Assembly: GCF_026004055.1 (NCBI RefSeq)
Contig: NZ_BPIJ01000001.1
Coordinates: forward strand, 248,001-312,000
DNA length: 64,000 nucleotides
From: Meiothermus sp.
GTDB taxonomy: Bacteria > Deinococcota > Deinococci > Deinococcales > Thermaceae
Reading direction: 5' to 3'
In this document: piece after piece, positions 8,653-16,901 of the stretch
How the letters are laid out: each line of letters opens with the position of its first letter
Numbering within the stretch: the first letter of the stretch is position 1
Made by a program: the position numbers and the translations under genes
The notes under the pieces: model-generated
What the model was told of the DNA's origin: nothing
Database searches by the model: none
The model's input: only the letters and a program-made list of their open reading frames with translations

Positions 8653-9816
8653 TTAGTAGTTGCCAGGGAACCGCAGTGGACGGGCGGCACGGCTGGTCGG
8701 GAAGACCGGACGACGCGAACCTTCCAGGTACTGGAACTGGAACCAGATGCTCTGGTTGAAGCCCTGGAAGCGGGTTCTGCCGGTATCCGAGGGCTTGAAG
8801 GAAAGGGGGCCGAAAGGTGTATCCATCTGCACCTTGGCCAGCTCGGCGGCAATGCGGTCTTTGTCGGTAGAGTTGGCGGCCTCTACCGCCTTGCCCAGGC
8901 TCAGGGCAATTACGTAGCCCATGGGAGCCATATACTCATCGGTAATTTCACCAAACTTGCGGCGGTACTGGGTCACAAAGCGGCGGCTTTCGTTGTTGGC
9001 CACCGAGGGTAGCCAGGCGGTCATACCGGCCACATCGTTGGAGAGGTTGTTCTTTTCAAAGCCCAGGGGCCAGGCGGGCGGCGCGCCATAAATCAGCTTG
9101 GGTTCCAAACCGACCTGGCGGGTCTGGGCGGCAATGGGCAGGGCGTCCACGTCGTAGCCAATCCAGTACAGGATGTCCGGGCGGAAGGACTTGAACCGGG
9201 TCAGGATGGCCGTAAAGCTGCCGGAGCCCGACTTGAAGGGTTCGGCCTGCACGGTGTAGCCCTGGTTTTGCAGTTGCTGCCGGTACACCTGGATACCCGC
9301 TGAGCCAAAAGGCCCGTCTTCGTAGAGGATGGCGACCCGTCGCGCGCCGTTGTCGTGGAGGTATTTGAAGAACTCGAGGGCCGCCGCCACGTTGTGGTAG
9401 TCCCAGGGGTGGTAGTGGAAGAAGCGCCCGTAATCGCTAAAAGCCTGCTCCACCACACTGCTGGCCGCGCCGATGCACAAAAACAGCGGGTTGTACTGCT
9501 TGACCGGGCCGGAGAGGGCAAAGGTCACCCCGGAGGCTAGCCCCCCGATGACGATGTCTACCCGATCCACCGTCATGAGCTTGGTCAGGGCGGGTACGGC
9601 GGCCGCAGGCGCGTTTCCGTCGTCCACGACTACCAGCTCTATCTTGACCTTTCCTCCTGCATTCACCTGATCTACGCCCAACTGCACCCCGTTGAGCGCA
9701 GCCTTGCCCGCCACCGTCGAGATGGGCAGCAGCACTCCGACCCGAACCGTGGTTTGGGCCAGCGCAAGGCCGGCCAGACCCAAAACTGCCAGAAGAACTA
9801 CCAGAACTTTTCTCAT
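8653..9816 (-). CDS. ABC transporter substrate-binding protein LivK-like
   Basis: Exported solute receptor. Signal peptide MRKVLVVLLAVLGLAGLALAQ, then a Peripla_BP_6 / ANF-type two-lobed domain: VRVGVLLPISTVAGKAALNGVQLGVDQVN, GGLASGVTFAL, RRVAILYEDGPFGSAGI. 387 residues is normal. AGGAGGAAGG immediately upstream supports ATG 9816. HAAT receptors of this branch bind amides, aromatic or aliphatic acids as well as amino acids; the adjacent CoA ligase and beta-oxidation-like genes suggest an organic acid. Substrate cannot be read from the sequence. Confidence 0.9.
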   Translation of the reverse strand: MRKVLVVLLAVLGLAGLALAQTTVRVGVLLPISTVAGKAALNGVQLGVDQVNAGGKVKIELVVVDDGNAPAAAVPALTKLMTVDRVDIVIGGLASGVTFALSGPVKQYNPLFLCIGAASSVVEQAFSDYGRFFHYHPWDYHNVAAALEFFKYLHDNGARRVAILYEDGPFGSAGIQVYRQQLQNQGYTVQAEPFKSGSGSFTAILTRFKSFRPDILYWIGYDVDALPIAAQTRQVGLEPKLIYGAPPAWPLGFEKNNLSNDVAGMTAWLPSVANNESRRFVTQYRRKFGEITDEYMAPMGYVIALSLGKAVEAANSTDKDRIAAELAKVQMDTPFGPLSFKPSDTGRTRFQGFNQSIWFQFQYLEGSRRPVFPTSRAARPLRFPGNY

Positions 9817-9849
9817 GCCTTCCTCCTACAAACCAAATTGCTCAACCAT

Positions 9850-9876
9850 CCCTTTCCCCCCTTTTGGGGAAAAGGG
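9850..9876. other. Imperfect stem-loop between MaoC and LivK genes
   Basis: CCCTTTCCCC and GGGGAAAAGGGG can pair around a short pyrimidine loop in the 91-bp gap between the MaoC dehydratase gene and the binding-protein gene. There is no T-run on the leftward side, so a processing or mRNA-stability hairpin is more likely than a terminator. Confidence 0.4.
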
Positions 9877-9907
9877 GCCGGGGGATTGGGGATGTAAGGG
9901 TTTGCTC

Positions 9908-10315
9908 TCACGCGACTACCTCCTCGTACAAGACAGTGGCCTCTCCGCTGATGATCTGCTCGCCCCGCTGGTTGGTACACACGGTTTCCAGGGTCAGGAT
10001 GGGCTTGTCTTCGCGGACGGCTTTGACCCTGACGGTAGCCGTAATGGTGTCACCGATAAAGGTGGGCCGCAGAAACTTCAGGGTTTGGCCCAGGTAGATG
10101 GCTCCCACCCCCGGTAGTTTGGTGCCGATGGCGGTGGAAATCAGCCCGGCTACCAGAATGCCCTGGGCGATGCGCTGCCCAAAGCGGCTCTTGCGGGCAA
10201 ACTCTGCATCTACGTGCAGGGGGTTGGTGTCGCCTACTGCCCCGATGAACTGCGCGATGTGGGCTTCGCCGATGGTCTGGGTATAACTGGCCGAATCGCC
10301 GACTTTGAACCTCAT
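9908..10315 (-). CDS. MaoC-family (R)-specific enoyl-CoA hydratase
   Basis: Single hot-dog domain of 135 residues, the size of PhaJ-type hydratases that interconvert crotonyl-type enoyl-CoA and (R)-3-hydroxyacyl-CoA. The hydratase-2 motif is visible: D29-x-N-P-L-H34 followed by the conserved turn at RFGQRIAQGILVAGLIS. Start ATG 10315 overlaps the stop of the hydrolase gene (ATGA). Product (R)-3-hydroxyacyl-CoA would fit the 3-hydroxybutyrate dehydrogenase further downstream. Confidence 0.88.
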   Translation of the reverse strand: MRFKVGDSASYTQTIGEAHIAQFIGAVGDTNPLHVDAEFARKSRFGQRIAQGILVAGLISTAIGTKLPGVGAIYLGQTLKFLRPTFIGDTITATVRVKAVREDKPILTLETVCTNQRGEQIISGEATVLYEEVVA

Positions 10316-11121
10316 GCCGCCTCCAAGAACGCTGTGAGATGTTGAACCAGAAGAGGAGTGTTTTCTAGGGCTGCGACGTGACCCACACCCGGTAGCACCT
10401 GGTGGATGGCTCCGGGAATGGCCTTGGCTATTTCCTGGCTATACAGAGGCGGAAACAACAGGTCTTCCTCGCCCGAGAGCACCAGGGTGGGGGCTTTGAT
10501 GTTTGAAAGCTGGGGCCGCAGATCGCCCAGGGTTAGAAAGCCGTTCATCAAGTTGTGCTGGGCTTCCATGCTGGGGGCTGCAAGAAACATCTGCTCGAGC
10601 GATGCGGGTGTGTCAATCTCCGGATGGGCCTCCAAAAAGGCCCGCCCCCAGATCCAGGGCAGCGCAATCTGCAAGCGTCCCAGGGTGCCACCCCATTCCA
10701 GGGCCAACTGCCAGCTTCGCACCTTGGCCCGGATCAAGGGGTCTACTCGAGCCGTGGTACAGAGCAGAACGAGCATCTGCAAGCCACTGGGCTGCCGAGT
10801 TGCGTATACCTGTGCTACAACCCCTCCATTGGAAAGCCCCAGCAGGTGATAGCGCCCGATTTCCAGTGCCGCTAGAAGTGCGTGTAAATCGTCGGCGTGG
10901 AGTTCGGGGGTATAGGGGCCTTCGGGTACGGCGCTTTTGCCCTGTCCGCGCATGTCGTAGCGCAGCACCGGAAAGCCTTGCAGGTAAGGCATCAAGGGCT
11001 CCCAGGCCTCGGTGCGCTGGAAGATGCCGTTGAGCAGAACCAGCGTAGGGCGGCTTGGTGAGGGGATGCCCCCGTCTAGCTGATAGAACAACTCGGTGCC
11101 GTTGACGGAGATTCTAGGCAT
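10312..11121 (-). CDS. Alpha/beta hydrolase
   Basis: 269-residue alpha/beta-hydrolase fold. HG-like oxyanion region LLNGIFQ, RYDMRGQGKS after strand 4, nucleophile elbow GLSNGG (Ser), acid in the SGEEDLLFP loop and catalytic His in LPGVGHVAALENT. Related to 3-oxoadipate enol-lactonase and similar esterases, but the substrate cannot be fixed. ATG 11121 overlaps the CoA ligase stop by 8 bp, so it is part of the coupled run. Confidence 0.87.
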   Translation of the reverse strand: MPRISVNGTELFYQLDGGIPSPSRPTLVLLNGIFQRTEAWEPLMPYLQGFPVLRYDMRGQGKSAVPEGPYTPELHADDLHALLAALEIGRYHLLGLSNGGVVAQVYATRQPSGLQMLVLLCTTARVDPLIRAKVRSWQLALEWGGTLGRLQIALPWIWGRAFLEAHPEIDTPASLEQMFLAAPSMEAQHNLMNGFLTLGDLRPQLSNIKAPTLVLSGEEDLLFPPLYSQEIAKAIPGAIHQVLPGVGHVAALENTPLLVQHLTAFLEAA

Positions 11122-12583
11122 GTTCCCCCCTAAAGCGCGCGGCCAGGATGCTCTTTAGGATTTTGCCGGGGCCGCTTTTGGGCAATTCGGTGGTAAAGAA
11201 AAAATGCTTGGGAACCTTGTACCCCGCCAGTCTGCTTTTCAGGAAGGCCCGGAGCTCCTCTTCACTGGTCGGGCTCTTGAGCACGATGGCGGCCAGCCCC
11301 ACCTCGCCCCAGCGGGCATCGGGCACCCCCACCACCGCGCACTCCAGCACCGCGGGGTGGTCGTAGAGGGCCCGTTCGATCTCGATGGGATAGACGTTCT
11401 CGCCTCCCGAAATGAACATTTCCTTGGCCCGCCCCACGATGTAGTAGCGTCCGTCCTCGTCGCGCTGGGCCAGATCGCCGGTGCGCAACCAGGTGCGCCC
11501 TCCCTGCTCGACCAGTGCAGCGGCAGTATCGTGGGGCCGCCCGTAATAGCCCGCCATGACCACCGGCCCCGAGAGCCATAGCTCGCCTTCATCGGCCTCC
11601 TGGCCGTTGGCATCGACCAGCCGGGCCCACAGGTGGGGCATGGGTCGGCCCACCGATTCGGGGAACTGCTCGGCTTCGTCTAACTCCAGCGTAAAGCAGT
11701 TTACGCCCGCTTCGGTCAGACCATAGCCTTGTTTGAAGCGCACCTGCTTGGCCTTGAACGCTTCGCGCACCGGGGCCGGACAAGGGGCCCCCCCCGAGAT
11801 GGCCCAGCGCACGCTTTGCAGGTTGGCCGTGGCAAAGTCGGGGTGCTGGGCGAGCATCTGGTACATGGTAGGCACCAAAAACAACAGGCTCACTTGATGC
11901 TCTGAGACCCAGCGCAGGTACTCGGCGGGGTCGAATTTCTCCTGGATGAGCAAACTACCTCCCAGGTACAGCAAGGGCGTGGCCAAGGCATTGAGAGCGG
12001 CGTGAAACATGGGTGTGGCCAGGATGTAGCGATCCTCGGGCCGCAAACCCCAGCTCAGGGAGGTCTGGAAGGCATTGACCAGTAGCTGGCGATAGGGAAT
12101 CAGGGCGCCTTTGGGCAGTCCGGTGGTGCCGCCGGTAAAGAGGATCAGGGCGGTGTCCTCGAGCGCTGCTTGGTAGGGGAGCAGGGGGCCTTTGGGCAGG
12201 GTTTGCAAGGCCTCCAGTGGCAAGGGCGAGGGGTGTAGTCTGCGGGCCAGCGCAGCAAAATCTTCCCCATAGAAAAGCACTTTGGGGCCGGTGTACTCGA
12301 GCAAACCCTGTAGCTCGGTCTCGCTCAGACGGTGGTTGAACAGGGTGGGGATGAACCCCAGCAGCGGGGCGGCGAAGTAGAGCTCGAGGTAGCCCAGGTG
12401 GTTCAGGCTCAAAACCCCTACCCGGTCGCCTTTCTGGATGCCCAGGCCGGCCAGTGACCCGGCCGCTCGTTCGGCCCGCTGATATAGCTCAGCGTAGCTT
12501 ACCCACCGTCCGCGCCACAGCACCGCCGGACGGCTGGGGTGGTACTCGGCCAGACGCGCCAGCCAGTTGGTGTTTAGCTCCAT
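11114..12583 (-). CDS. AMP-dependent acyl-CoA synthetase/ligase
   Basis: Activates a carboxylic acid to its CoA thioester through an acyl-adenylate. P-loop LFTGGTTGLPKGA, A5-type motif QGYGLTEAG, LRTGDLAQRDEDGRYYIVGR and the C-terminal lysine segment PKSGPGKILK are all present. 489 residues from ATG 12583, chosen because GGAGGG precedes it; a longer frame start at 12610 overlaps more of the upstream gene. The 10-bp overlap with the ketoacyl synthase gene shows coupling. Likely a medium-chain or aromatic acid ligase; chain length unknown. Confidence 0.92.
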   Translation of the reverse strand: MELNTNWLARLAEYHPSRPAVLWRGRWVSYAELYQRAERAAGSLAGLGIQKGDRVGVLSLNHLGYLELYFAAPLLGFIPTLFNHRLSETELQGLLEYTGPKVLFYGEDFAALARRLHPSPLPLEALQTLPKGPLLPYQAALEDTALILFTGGTTGLPKGALIPYRQLLVNAFQTSLSWGLRPEDRYILATPMFHAALNALATPLLYLGGSLLIQEKFDPAEYLRWVSEHQVSLLFLVPTMYQMLAQHPDFATANLQSVRWAISGGAPCPAPVREAFKAKQVRFKQGYGLTEAGVNCFTLELDEAEQFPESVGRPMPHLWARLVDANGQEADEGELWLSGPVVMAGYYGRPHDTAAALVEQGGRTWLRTGDLAQRDEDGRYYIVGRAKEMFISGGENVYPIEIERALYDHPAVLECAVVGVPDARWGEVGLAAIVLKSPTSEEELRAFLKSRLAGYKVPKHFFFTTELPKSGPGKILKSILAARFRGEHA

Positions 12584-13596
12584 AGGCCCTCCGCTGCGCC
12601 CTCTTCCCAACGCAACACGGCGGCCCCCCAGTGATACCCCACCCCTGCGGCGGCCAGTGCCAGCAGGCTGCCCGGGCCAATCTTGCCGGCTTGCCTCGCC
12701 AGTTGCACCGAGAGAATGGGGTCAAGTTGGCCCAGATGTCCGTAGTCCGACAGATAAATCGAACGCGCTTCGGAAAGCCCCAGGCCCTCCAGCACTGCTT
12801 TGTGCGCGGAAGGCTTCATGTGCAGGAGGGCCAGATAATCCAGGTCGGCGGCGGTGTAGCCGGCTTGCTGCAAGGCCCCGTTGATAACCTCCAGAAAGCC
12901 CGGCAGCGAAACCTGCTCGAGCCGCGATTTCATGAACTCGGGTTCGGCCACGCGCAGCTTGTACTGCTCGGTGTTGGTGGGGTTGAGTGGGGCCACCGTT
13001 CCTCCTACCGGAACCCGGACGGTGTTGGCTAGCGCGGGGTCGGTCTTGAGCTGCGTGGATAACAGCTTCAGACCCGGCCCGTGACGGGTCAGAATGGCAG
13101 CGCCCCCTCCTGCGGCCAGGTCGTACATGAAGCGCACCGACTCGTCTTGGTAGTCAATCAGGTCGCCGTTGCGGTAGCCGCCCGCAATCAGGAGGGCCTC
13201 AATTTCGGGGCGGCTGGCAAAAAGCCCCTCGGCCACGGTCAGGGCGGTGATAAAGGTGGCGCACTTTTGGTTGAGGTCAAAGCACCAAGCCTTGTCTGCA
13301 TCCACCATTTGGGCAATTAGCGGGGCGCTGCTCCAGACTGGGAAGTCCTTGTGTTCGTCGGTGATGCTGATCACCACATCCACGGCCGTGCCCTCGAGCC
13401 CGGCATCGGCCAGGGCTTGCCCGGCGGCCCAGCCCGCCATCCGGGCCGGGTGGTCGTCGGGGCCGGGCACAGGTTTCTGGTGGATGCCCAGTTTTTCCCG
13501 CACCACCCACTCCGGCAGGCCGCTGGCCAGAGCGATTTCGCTGCTGGTCATGCGCGGTGCAGGTAAGTAGACCCCTAGGCCCCGAAGGTATGCCAT
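12574..13596 (-). CDS. 3-oxoacyl-ACP synthase III-like condensing enzyme
   Basis: Thiolase-fold KAS III family, 340 residues. Nucleophile C112 in NQKCATFITAL and H259 in LLHMKPSAH are in place; where FabH has Asn (YGN) this protein has H287 in YGHLGQLD, so the third catalytic residue differs. Such FabH-like proteins act in side pathways (acyl transfer or ketone formation) as well as fatty acid initiation. ATG 13596 is chosen over TTG 13608 because GAGG lies six nucleotides ahead. It is the first gene of the leftward run that continues through the CoA ligase. Confidence 0.85.
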   Translation of the reverse strand: MAYLRGLGVYLPAPRMTSSEIALASGLPEWVVREKLGIHQKPVPGPDDHPARMAGWAAGQALADAGLEGTAVDVVISITDEHKDFPVWSSAPLIAQMVDADKAWCFDLNQKCATFITALTVAEGLFASRPEIEALLIAGGYRNGDLIDYQDESVRFMYDLAAGGGAAILTRHGPGLKLLSTQLKTDPALANTVRVPVGGTVAPLNPTNTEQYKLRVAEPEFMKSRLEQVSLPGFLEVINGALQQAGYTAADLDYLALLHMKPSAHKAVLEGLGLSEARSIYLSDYGHLGQLDPILSVQLARQAGKIGPGSLLALAAAGVGYHWGAAVLRWEEGAAEGLWS

Positions 13597-13835
13597 CTCG
13601 AACCTCAAGACTTGATTGAGGTGAGTTTACCCAGGGGTTGTTACAACCTTGTTACATGCGGGTGGTCTGGAAACTATGCCCAACGGTGGCCTGAAAGGCA
13701 CGAAAACCCAGCCACAAGGGTCACTCCTGCAGCGGGAAATCTGATGCCCTGCCGTCCCACTTGCGCCTCCTCGGAATGGGGGGTGCAACTTTATTTGATT
13801 CGATGAGCTTTGTACTACTAGCACAGCCGTTCTCG

Positions 13836-13943
13836 GTAAATTTCTGGAGTTATTTACCGCACACCGACTGCATTGTCCACTTTGATGCCCGAAAGGGATC
13901 GCCTAAAAAGGCCCTCTCTACCGCGTAGGGGAGCCCGGGTGAA
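13836..13943 (+). repeat. Diverged relic of the 338-bp inverted-repeat element (left half)
   Basis: GTAAATTTCTGGAGTT..ACCGCACACCGA and CGCCTAAAAAGGCCCTCTCTACCGCG.. align with the left third of the element found at 14022, with many substitutions. No terminal repeat or target duplication survives. It sits about 80 bp upstream of an intact copy. The DNA 13609-14021 shows no gene. Confidence 0.65.
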
Positions 13944-14021
13944 GGGGGGGTGGTTTTTAGAGCTATACAGATGTGGTTGTACAGGTATCCAAACGACACC
14001 GCACTCAATTTGGGCCCTTAG

Positions 14022-14359
14022 TGGTCTGGTAACTAAATTTCCGAAGTTTTGTACCGCACACCGAATACATCGATGTAGAGATTCCATCCCACTTCGGCCC
14101 CCGAGATGGCCTAAAAACGCCCTCCCTACCGCGTAGGGAGGGTGGGGGAGGGTATCAGGCAAGGCCCCCAATCCGCTGGGTGAAGGGCCAGGTCAGCCAC
14201 CCCACCTGGCCTCCCCTACGCAGTAGGGGAGGGAAGGGACGAAGCGGGGTGGGGTGCTTTTTGCATGACCGTACAGGCAAGGCACCGAAGGCCCAGGTTT
14301 ACGAGACACGGCGCGTTCTGAAGGCTAAACCCCATACTGCGTATTTTGTTACCAGACCA
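14022..14359 (+). mobile_element. MITE-like element, copy A (338 bp)
   Basis: Terminal inverted repeats TGGTCTGGTAAC..GTTACCAGACCA (12 bp perfect). Flanked by direct repeats CTTAG at 14017-14021 and 14360-14364, as expected for a target-site duplication. Internal hairpins: CCCTCCCTAC..GTAGGGAGGG and CCTCCCCTAC..GTAGGGGAGG. No transposase frame; the longest frames in it have no family resemblance. The right-hand target duplication contains the stop codon of the small membrane-protein gene. Confidence 0.85.
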
Positions 14360-14360
14360 C

Positions 14361-14537
14361 TTAGCGCGATCCTTTGGCCAGCAGATTGGCAAATCCCAAG
14401 GCCAAAATCAGTACCACACCCAAAGCCCAGTAAGGAAAATTGGCGGGAATCCAGCCCTGCCACTGAGCTAGGTAGATCAGCCCACCTACCAGGACGGCAA
14501 TTAGCGCCCACAGGCCAAACGGTTTTAAGCCTTCCAT
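14361..14537 (-). CDS. Small two-helix membrane protein, 58 aa
   Basis: Hypothetical. Residues about 8-25 and 36-53 are hydrophobic helices; the end is NLLAKGSR. ATG 14537 preceded by AGGA at good spacing; an in-frame GTG at 14543 is also possible. Lies 3 bp downstream of the AhpD-like gene and is probably cotranscribed with it. Its TAA stop lies inside the CTTAG target duplication of the adjacent inverted-repeat element, so the insertion left the reading frame intact. Confidence 0.7.
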   Translation of the reverse strand: MEGLKPFGLWALIAVLVGGLIYLAQWQGWIPANFPYWALGVVLILALGFANLLAKGSR

Positions 14538-14546
14538 GCGCACATC

Positions 14547-15200
14547 CTACTTTTTCTCGCGGTGCAGGTAGTAGTAAATTTCGTTGGGTACCCAGCCCAT
14601 GGCGTTGGCGATACGGTTGGTGAAGTTGAACATGGCTGCTACCTGGGCGGCCTCGAAGATGGCCTCGTCTGAAAGCCCAATAGCCCTGAGCATCTGCACA
14701 TCGGCAGAGCTCATCACCGCCGAATCTACCGTTATCTGATGAGCGAATTCCAGCAGCGCATGTTCCCTGGGGCTCAGGTGGGCCCGCCGGAAGTTGGCCG
14801 CAAGCACCTCGGGCAAGACCGGATCGCCGCTGATCTCGCGCAGGTAGGCCGAGTGCGAAGCCAGGCAGTACTCGCATTCGTTGGCCGAAGAAACCACCAC
14901 GGCGATCATCTCCCGTTCCTTGCGGGTTAGGTGGCTTTGATCCTCGTTGCGCATCAGAAAGTCGTAGTAGCGGAACCAGCGCATGAAGTGTTCTGGGGTT
15001 AGGGCAAAGTTGCGGGCCACATTGGGAATGAAGCCGGTTTTCTCTTTGAACTTACCGAACAAAACCTGCACATCCTGGGGTACCTCGCTTTCCTCTGGCA
15101 CCCGAACCCAGGCGGTGGGTGGGGCGTCCAATTGGGTCTTTTGGGTCTTGCGTTGCGACTTGCGACTGGTTTTGGGGGTTTTGGCTCGAGGGGTTGCCAT
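14547..15200 (-). CDS. AhpD/carboxymuconolactone decarboxylase-family peroxidase-like protein
   Basis: 217 residues. The AhpD core shows E-C109-x2-C112-x3-H116 (ECEYCLASH), the redox-active pair and proton relay of peroxidase-related alkylhydroperoxidases. The first 30 residues are Lys/Ser/Thr/Pro-rich and basic, an unusual disordered extension. ATG 15200 has GGAG 6 nt upstream. Role probably peroxide reduction; the physiological reductant is unknown. Followed at once by the small membrane-protein gene. Confidence 0.85.
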   Translation of the reverse strand: MATPRAKTPKTSRKSQRKTQKTQLDAPPTAWVRVPEESEVPQDVQVLFGKFKEKTGFIPNVARNFALTPEHFMRWFRYYDFLMRNEDQSHLTRKEREMIAVVVSSANECEYCLASHSAYLREISGDPVLPEVLAANFRRAHLSPREHALLEFAHQITVDSAVMSSADVQMLRAIGLSDEAIFEAAQVAAMFNFTNRIANAMGWVPNEIYYYLHREKK

Positions 15201-15232
15201 ACGGTTACTCCATAGCGAGGTGGCGAATAAGC

Positions 15233-15646
15233 TCAGCCCTGCGTGGCCCAGCGCTCGGGCACGGCTTTTTTCAGAAAATCCACGATGTCTTGAGTGCTGG
15301 TACCGGGGCCAAATACCCCTGCTACGCCCAGCTCTTTGAGGTAGGGCACGTCCTCATCGGGGATGATGCCCCCGCCGAAGAGCAGGATATCGTCTGCCCC
15401 TTGTTCTTTGAGTAAACGCCGAACCTCCCCAAAGTAGTGCATGTGAGCGCCGGATAAAATAGACAGACCAATTGCGTCTACGTCTTCTTGTAAGGCTGCC
15501 GAGACGATCATCTCTGGGGTTTGCCGCAAGCCTGTGTAGATGACTTCCATCCCGGCGTCGCGCAGCGCTCTGGCTACTACCTTGGCCCCCCGGTCGTGGC
15601 CGTCGAGGCCGGGCTTGGCTATAAGCACACGGATCCTTCTGTCCAT
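15233..15646 (-). CDS. Cobalamin-binding subunit of methylmalonyl-CoA mutase type
   Basis: 137 residues, just the B12-binding Rossmann domain. D15-G-H17-D-R-G gives the lower axial His ligand of base-off cobalamin; LSILSGAHM and [11 protein letters not shown] complete the motif set. Such stand-alone small subunits pair with a separate catalytic subunit, which is not in the window. ATG 15646 is taken because upstream in-frame sequence is not conserved-looking. Lies 32 bp upstream of the AhpD-like gene. Confidence 0.9.
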   Translation of the reverse strand: MDRRIRVLIAKPGLDGHDRGAKVVARALRDAGMEVIYTGLRQTPEMIVSAALQEDVDAIGLSILSGAHMHYFGEVRRLLKEQGADDILLFGGGIIPDEDVPYLKELGVAGVFGPGTSTQDIVDFLKKAVPERWATQG

Positions 15647-15961
15647 GGCTTCTATCTTACGGGATGGTCTTGGACAGTCGCCAGGTACGAAGTCCCGCGC
15701 GTACCCCAAGCGCTTTGGAGGCTGGTAGCAATTGTTTGGTGGCGAATACGGTGCGGCCAAACAAGCTTTTCACTGTGAGCTTGCTTCGCATTCTGTGGCT
15801 CGCAATGCCCGTTAAAGGGAGGAGCACCAGATTCTTCCGAGGTGGCCCCCATCGAACCCCACAACCCAGCGCAGGCTGGGAGCGCCGATGAAACAAGCCC
15901 GGCTGTCCAGCCAGTTGCCCAAGGTCGAACCAGGGCGAGGGCAAAAATATCTTTGCGAAGA
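15647..15961. other. Non-coding stretch upstream of the B12-binding gene
   Basis: No convincing gene on either strand. It contains short direct and inverted fragments (for example CCCAGCGCAGGCTGGG) but nothing that I can tie to the known elements. It ends at the left target duplication of inverted-repeat copy B. Confidence 0.5.
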
Positions 15962-15966
15962 TTAAG

Positions 15967-16304
15967 TGGTCTGGTAACTAAATTTCCGAAGTTTTGTACC
16001 GCACACCGAATACATCGTTGTAGAGATTCCATCCCACTTCGGCCCCCGAGATGGCCTAAAAACGCCCTCCCTACCGCGTAGGGAGGGTGGGGGAGGGTAT
16101 CAGACAAGGCCCCCAATCCGCTGCGTGAAGGGCCAGGTCAGCCACCCCACCTGGCCTCCCCTACGCAGTAGGGGAGGGAAGGGGCGAAGCGGGGTGGGGT
16201 GCTTTTTGCATGACCGTACAGGCAAGGCACCGAAGGCCCAGGTTTACGAGACACGGCGCGTTCTGAAGGCTAAACCCCATGCTGCGTATTTTGTTACCAG
16301 GCCA
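15967..16304 (+). mobile_element. MITE-like element, copy B (338 bp)
   Basis: Nearly identical to copy A. Left end TGGTCTGGTAAC, right end GTTACCAGGCCA (one change). Direct repeats TTAAG flank it at 15962-15966 and 16305-16309. The right-hand duplication contains the TAA stop of the SRPBCC gene on the minus strand. Confidence 0.85.
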
Positions 16305-16784
16305 TTAAGTGGTGGTCGAAAATTCCCGCTGGCGATAGGTTTTTTCCAAATGATTTTTAAACTGCTCGAGGGTAACCTTAAGCAGTTTGTTGGGCTCGCC
16401 GAATATAGAGGCATACCAGTCGGCGGCCTTGTCTAGCAAAGGAGAGTCGTAGTGAGGTTGTCCCTCGAGCAAAAGCTCGAGGTGGGTATTGCCGTCTTCG
16501 GTCTCGCTCAGGCGCAGCCAGCCGGAGATTTCCAGGTTGTGGGGTACACCCGGCACACTGCGGAATTCCAAATACTCCGGGGGCCTGCGCTCGGTGGCTT
16601 CGGCCACCCAGATCAGATCTACCGGCGGTTGGCCCCGGGCCTTGAAGCGCCAACCCGAGCCAATCCGGCTGACCTCCTTGATGGCTTTGGCCCAGCTAGG
16701 CCAGCTCGAGAAATCCTGAAAAGCCGCCCAGACCACCTCGCGGGGAGCCTGGATGTTCATTACCAATTCCTCCCTAAAACGCAT
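16305..16784 (-). CDS. SRPBCC (START-like) family protein
   Basis: 159-residue helix-grip fold of the polyketide cyclase/SRPBCC type: MRFREELVMNIQAPREVVWAAFQDFSSWPSWAKAI at the start is characteristic, followed by alternating strands and a long C-terminal helix (SIFGEPNKLLKVTLEQFKNHLEKTY). Such proteins bind hydrophobic ligands; no ligand can be named. ATG 16784 is preferred because GGGAGG lies just upstream. Its stop codon is supplied within the target duplication of element copy B. Confidence 0.85.
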   Translation of the reverse strand: MRFREELVMNIQAPREVVWAAFQDFSSWPSWAKAIKEVSRIGSGWRFKARGQPPVDLIWVAEATERRPPEYLEFRSVPGVPHNLEISGWLRLSETEDGNTHLELLLEGQPHYDSPLLDKAADWYASIFGEPNKLLKVTLEQFKNHLEKTYRQREFSTTT

Positions 16785-16866
16785 GTCCACCTCCCTTTTT
16801 TGTACAAGAGCACAACGGAAAGAGAACGATTACAATTTCGTGTAAACATATATTGCCACGAAGCCG

Positions 16867-16895
16867 TGTACACAGGATGAGGGCTGGATTACACT
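16867..16895 (+). promoter_or_regulatory. Probable leaderless promoter of trmFO
   Basis: TGTACA (16867-16872), 17-bp spacer, TACACT (16890-16895). Initiation seven bases later would fall on the A of the trmFO start codon at 16902, and there is no ribosome-binding site ahead of that ATG. Leaderless mRNAs are common in Deinococcus-Thermus; the assignment here is inferred from spacing. Confidence 0.5.
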
Positions 16896-16901
16896 ATCAA
16901 G

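Noticed and set aside
13854-14171. Minus-strand frame ending in the MITE (..LGHLGGRSGMESLHRCIRCAVQNFGN), repeated at 15652 and 43326
   Set aside because: Same reason: repeated DNA read in a frame that is open by chance; no start signals.
14020-14363. 3-bp TNA target duplication (TTA, TAA) for the MITE
   Set aside because: It fits three copies only and makes the ends unequal. Taking TGGTCTGGTAAC as the end gives 4-5-bp duplications in all four.
14180-14370. Frame starting MKGQVSHPTWPPLRSRGG, repeated at 16125 and 60696
   Set aside because: It lies wholly in the inverted-repeat elements, runs through their hairpins and out of the right end, and is broken in copy C. Conservation follows the DNA element, not a protein.
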